From NCBI GenBank assembly GCA_945952585.1, contig CAMFII010000001.1, positions 558,001-622,000 on the forward strand: a stretch of DNA of 64,000 nucleotides, read 5' to 3'. Every line of letters begins with the position of its first letter. Position 1 is the stretch's first letter. The translations under genes were made by a program, and so were the position numbers. The notes below the pieces were generated by a model. It saw nothing but the letters and a program-made list of their open reading frames with translations. It ran no database searches and was not told where the DNA came from. The DNA is from an uncultured Rhodobacter sp. GTDB lineage: Bacteria > Pseudomonadota > Alphaproteobacteria > Rhodobacterales > Rhodobacteraceae. This document shows, piece after piece, positions 61,513 to 64,000 of this stretch.

Positions 61513-62856
61513 ATGTCCCGTTCGTTGCAAGACCTGACCGAGGCCATGCTGGCCGCCGCGCGCAAGGCCGGGGCCGATGCCGCCGACGCGCTTGCGGTCG
61601 AGGGCACATCGCTGGCCATCCATCTGCGGCAAGGCAAGCTGGAGCAGGCCGAACGGTCGGAAGGTGTCGATCTGGGGCTTCGGGTGCTGGTCGGGCACCG
61701 TCAGGCCTGCGTCTCGGTCTCCGACACCTCCGACAGCACGATCGCCGAAGTTGCCGCCCGCGCCGTCGCGATGGCCAAGGAAGCCCCGGAGGATCCTTAT
61801 ATCGGCCTGGCGGAGCCTGACCAGCTGGCCCGCGGATGGGACATGGCGGCGCTGGAGCTGGCCGAAGTCGCGACGGAGCCCGGAGCCGCCGCCCTTGAAG
61901 AGCAGGCGCGCCAAGCGGAAGCCGCCGCGCTCGCCACCGGAGCGATCACGCAGGTCGAGGCAGCGGCAGGATACTCGATGCGCCGGATGCATCTGGCGAT
62001 GACCAACGGCTTCTCCGGCGGCTATGCCCGGTCGTCTCACAGCGTCTCGGCGGTGGCCTTTGCCGGCGAGGGCACGGGGATGGAACGCGACTGGGCTGCC
62101 GAGGGGCGGACCTTTCGCGGCGACCTGCCCGCCCCGGAGGAGATCGGCCGCCTGGCCGGCGAACGGGCGCTGGAGCGGCTTGGCGCACGCAAGCCCGCAA
62201 CCGGCGCCTATCCGGTGCTTTATGACGAGCGTGTCGCTTCGTCTCTGATTGGCCATCTGTTGGGGGCGGTGAACGGCAGCGCCATCGCGCGCGGCGCCTC
62301 CTGGGCGCGGGACCTTCTGGGCCAGCAGGTGCTGCCCAAGGGCCTGTCGGTGATCGAGGACCCGCACCGTCCACGCATCGGCGCCTCGCGCCCCTTCGAC
62401 GCGGAAGGGCTGCCGACCCGCCGCCGCGCCATCGTCGAGGACGGGGTGCTGACCGGCTGGACGCTTGACCTCGCGACCGGGCGCAAGCTCGGGATGGCGA
62501 GCACCGCCAATGCCAGCCGCGGCACCACGGCGCCCCCCTCGCCCGGCACCGGCAACATCGACCTGACGCAGGGCCGTGCGAGCCGTGACGAGTTGATTGC
62601 GGCGATGGGCACAGGCCTTCTGATCACCTCGATGATCGGCTCCTCGATCAACGCGACGACGGGGGACTATTCGCGCGGGGCTTCCGGCTTCTGGGTCGAA
62701 AACGGCCAGATCGCCTATCCGGTCAACGAGGTGACCGTGGCGGGCAACCTGCGCGACATGCTTTTGCGGGTCACACCCGCCAACGATGCCAGGGCGCATC
62801 TGTCCACCCGCGTGCCGAGCCTTCTCGTCGAGGGGCTGACCCTTGCCGGAGCGTGA
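61513..62856 (+). CDS. pmbA: TldD/PmbA family metallopeptidase subunit
   Basis: A 447-residue PmbA/TldE protein. With TldD it forms a zinc protease that degrades unfolded or modified peptides (E. coli microcin B17, CcdA). The family blocks ARKAGADAADALAVEG, QAERSEGVDLGLRVLVG, YPVLYDERVASSLIGHLLGA and the Gly-rich C-terminal GDYSRGASGFWVENGQIAYP are visible. The PmbA subunit lacks the HExxxH zinc site, consistent with this sequence. AAGGAGA gives the ribosome binding site. It overlaps the next gene by 14 nt. Confidence 0.93.
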   Translation: MSRSLQDLTEAMLAAARKAGADAADALAVEGTSLAIHLRQGKLEQAERSEGVDLGLRVLVGHRQACVSVSDTSDSTIAEVAARAVAMAKEAPEDPYIGLAEPDQLARGWDMAALELAEVATEPGAAALEEQARQAEAAALATGAITQVEAAAGYSMRRMHLAMTNGFSGGYARSSHSVSAVAFAGEGTGMERDWAAEGRTFRGDLPAPEEIGRLAGERALERLGARKPATGAYPVLYDERVASSLIGHLLGAVNGSAIARGASWARDLLGQQVLPKGLSVIEDPHRPRIGASRPFDAEGLPTRRRAIVEDGVLTGWTLDLATGRKLGMASTANASRGTTAPPSPGTGNIDLTQGRASRDELIAAMGTGLLITSMIGSSINATTGDYSRGASGFWVENGQIAYPVNEVTVAGNLRDMLLRVTPANDARAHLSTRVPSLLVEGLTLAGA

Positions 62857-63628
62857 CCTGGCCCTTCTGACCGACGCGGCGCGGAAGGCGGGCGAGATTG
62901 CCATGCGCTTCTGGAAGAAGACCCCACAGGTCTGGGACAAGGGCGGCGGCAACGATCCGGTGACGGAGGCAGATCTCGCCGTCAACGACATGCTGGCGAG
63001 GACCCTGCGCGCGGCGCGGCCCGACTATGGCTGGCTGTCGGAAGAGACAGAGGACAGCACCGCCCGGACCGATGCCGACCACCTGTTCGTCATCGATCCG
63101 ATCGACGGCACCCGCGCCTTCATCGCGGGCGAGGAAGCCTTTGCCCATTCGCTGGCGGTCGCGCATCGCGGCAAGGTGACGGCGGCGGTCGTCTATCTGC
63201 CGGCGCTCGACCGGCTTTATACCGCCTGCGACCACGGGCCGGCGCTGCGCGATGGCGAGCCGATCCTTGCCAGCCGTCGGGACGCGCTTCCTGGCGCCAC
63301 GCTGCTGACCAGCCGCGCCGGCCTTGCGCCCGAACATTGGCCGGGTGGCGTGCCCGACGTGCACCGGGTGTTCCGCACCTCGCTCGCCTATCGGCTCTGC
63401 CTTGTCGCCGAGGGGCGCTATGACGCCATGCTGACCCTGCGCGACACCTGGGAATGGGACGTTGCCGCCGGGACCCTGATCGCCGAACGCGCGGGCGCCG
63501 TGGTCAGCGACCGCACCGGTGCGCGGCTGAGCTTCAACGCCCGGCATCCGCAATTGCCCGGAGTGATCGCCGCGGGGCCTGCGGTACATGGCGCGCTCAT
63601 GGACAAGCTTGGCGTCCGGGCGAGCTGA
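62843..63628 (+). CDS. Inositol-monophosphatase superfamily, CysQ-like 3'(2'),5'-bisphosphate nucleotidase
   Basis: A 261-residue Mg/Li-sensitive phosphatase. Metal ligands are visible in GWLSEETED, FVIDPIDGTRAF (Asp85/Asp88) and WEWDVAAGTLI. The family includes inositol monophosphatase, CysQ and histidinol phosphatase; the substrate is undecided. TTG start 62843, inside the end of pmbA, is supported by GAGGGG 8 nt upstream. Tight coupling to pmbA. Confidence 0.85.
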   Translation: MPERDLALLTDAARKAGEIAMRFWKKTPQVWDKGGGNDPVTEADLAVNDMLARTLRAARPDYGWLSEETEDSTARTDADHLFVIDPIDGTRAFIAGEEAFAHSLAVAHRGKVTAAVVYLPALDRLYTACDHGPALRDGEPILASRRDALPGATLLTSRAGLAPEHWPGGVPDVHRVFRTSLAYRLCLVAEGRYDAMLTLRDTWEWDVAAGTLIAERAGAVVSDRTGARLSFNARHPQLPGVIAAGPAVHGALMDKLGVRAS

Positions 63629-63650
63629 ACCGTCGCCTCCTCGTCCTTGA

Positions 63651-63684
63651 AAAACGAAAGGCCCTGGGTTTCCCTCGGGGCCTT
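63651..63684. terminator. Bidirectional terminator-like hairpin
   Basis: AAGGCCC and GGGCCTT arms with a 13-nt loop and an A-rich left flank lie between the convergent CysQ-like gene and the basic-tail gene. Confidence 0.6.
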
Positions 63685-63701
63685 CCTGTCTCGTCGCGCG
63701 C

Positions 63702-64000
63702 TCAGCCTTTCGGCTTCTTCGGCGGCACGAACCGCTTGCTGGTGTCAGAGGCATCCTGCGCCGGGCGGCGCGGCGCGTCGGACTTGCCGTGGCTCTTCAT
63801 CCCCGCCGATTTCGACTGACCGGGCTTGCCACCATGCGACTTGAAGCCGGCGGACTTGAACGGCGGCTTGCCCTTCCCCTCCGCAGGAGCGGACCGTTGC
63901 GGACGGGCGTCAGGACCCGCATCGGCCTTGGTTTTCCAGCGCGGCTTGCGGGGTTCGTCGCCTTCCGCGGCGGGAGGCGCATCCTTGCGGGCATAGGGCT
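63702..64000 (-). CDS. C-terminal part of a basic, repeat-tailed protein (gene continues off window)
   Basis: 99 codons of a minus-strand frame open to the window edge. The sequence is Lys/Pro/Gly-rich with two near-copies of KSAGxKSHG (KSAGFKSHG and KSAGMKSHG) and ends KRFVPPKKPKG. Such tails occur on RNA-binding enzymes (DEAD-box helicases, rRNA pseudouridine synthases) in Rhodobacteraceae; the enzyme domain is outside the window, so the product is not assigned. Confidence 0.65.
   Translation of the reverse strand, partial: PYARKDAPPAAEGDEPRKPRWKTKADAGPDARPQRSAPAEGKGKPPFKSAGFKSHGGKPGQSKSAGMKSHGKSDAPRRPAQDASDTSKRFVPPKKPKG

Overview
This window looks like chromosomal DNA of a Rhodobacteraceae alphaproteobacterium (Rhodobacter/Cereibacter/Defluviimonas-like). 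The evidence is high GC, a RpoE-ChrR singlet-oxygen regulatory pair, a VPLPA-CTERM protein, short-form HisG with HisZ, a Rhodobacter-type porin, and frequent 4-nt ATGA/GTGA overlaps within operons. The species cannot be fixed from sequence reading alone. No rRNA, tRNA, CRISPR array, phage or insertion sequence was seen.

Layout. 1-4.4 kb: a LuxR-type ligand-binding domain protein without a DNA-binding domain, slyX, then hisS-hisZ-hisG. 4.4-6.7 kb: feoA-feoB ferrous iron uptake behind a candidate iron-responsive operator. 6.7-15.2 kb: dnaE and the divergent xdhABC xanthine dehydrogenase operon. 15.2-24 kb: single-gene units: a VPLPA-CTERM exported protein, a DadA-like oxidoreductase, a GH25 lysozyme lipoprotein, a GFA protein, a large dimethylglycine-dehydrogenase-like protein, and a DUF2946 + PepSY membrane pair. 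23.8-31.4 kb: chrR-rpoE (minus) and, divergently, five genes in the order of the R. sphaeroides RpoE target operon RSP_1091-1087, followed by a DHA2-type MFS exporter. 31.4-37.2 kb: a tandem GFA protein, free-methionine-sulfoxide reductase, a STAS/anti-sigma kinase pair, gamma-glutamyltransferase, hspQ, a transglycosylase-like lipoprotein and lolA. 37.2-47.9 kb: ftsK, aminotransferase, amidase, ubiH-like, Trm112-like, LON-domain, YbbN-like thioredoxin, exonuclease III and a CenR-like response regulator. 48-64 kb: ribA, an L,D-transpeptidase, YggS, a porin, DUF3576-leuS-lptE-holA, a flavoprotein, crotonase, SDR, DUF2125, pmbA, a CysQ/inositol-phosphatase-like gene, and the end of a basic repeat-tailed protein.

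How genes work together. The best-defined system is the photo-oxidative stress module. ChrR keeps all the zinc- and cupin-ligand positions, and RpoE is encoded beside it. Two facing promoter-like sequences, both TGATCC-N18-TA, lie between rpoE and the target operon. Envelope biogenesis is also well represented: ftsK, lolA, lptE, lysozyme, transglycosylase, L,D-transpeptidase and porin.

Most of the window is ordinary core genome. The observations most worth following up are: a Rhodobacteraceae-style palindromic repeat that appears to form the interdomain linker of XdhA; a compositionally odd segment just before the KMSKS loop of LeuS; the matched divergent RpoE promoters; and several unexplained perfect dyads near promoters. 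I did not find a convincing entirely new multi-gene system.
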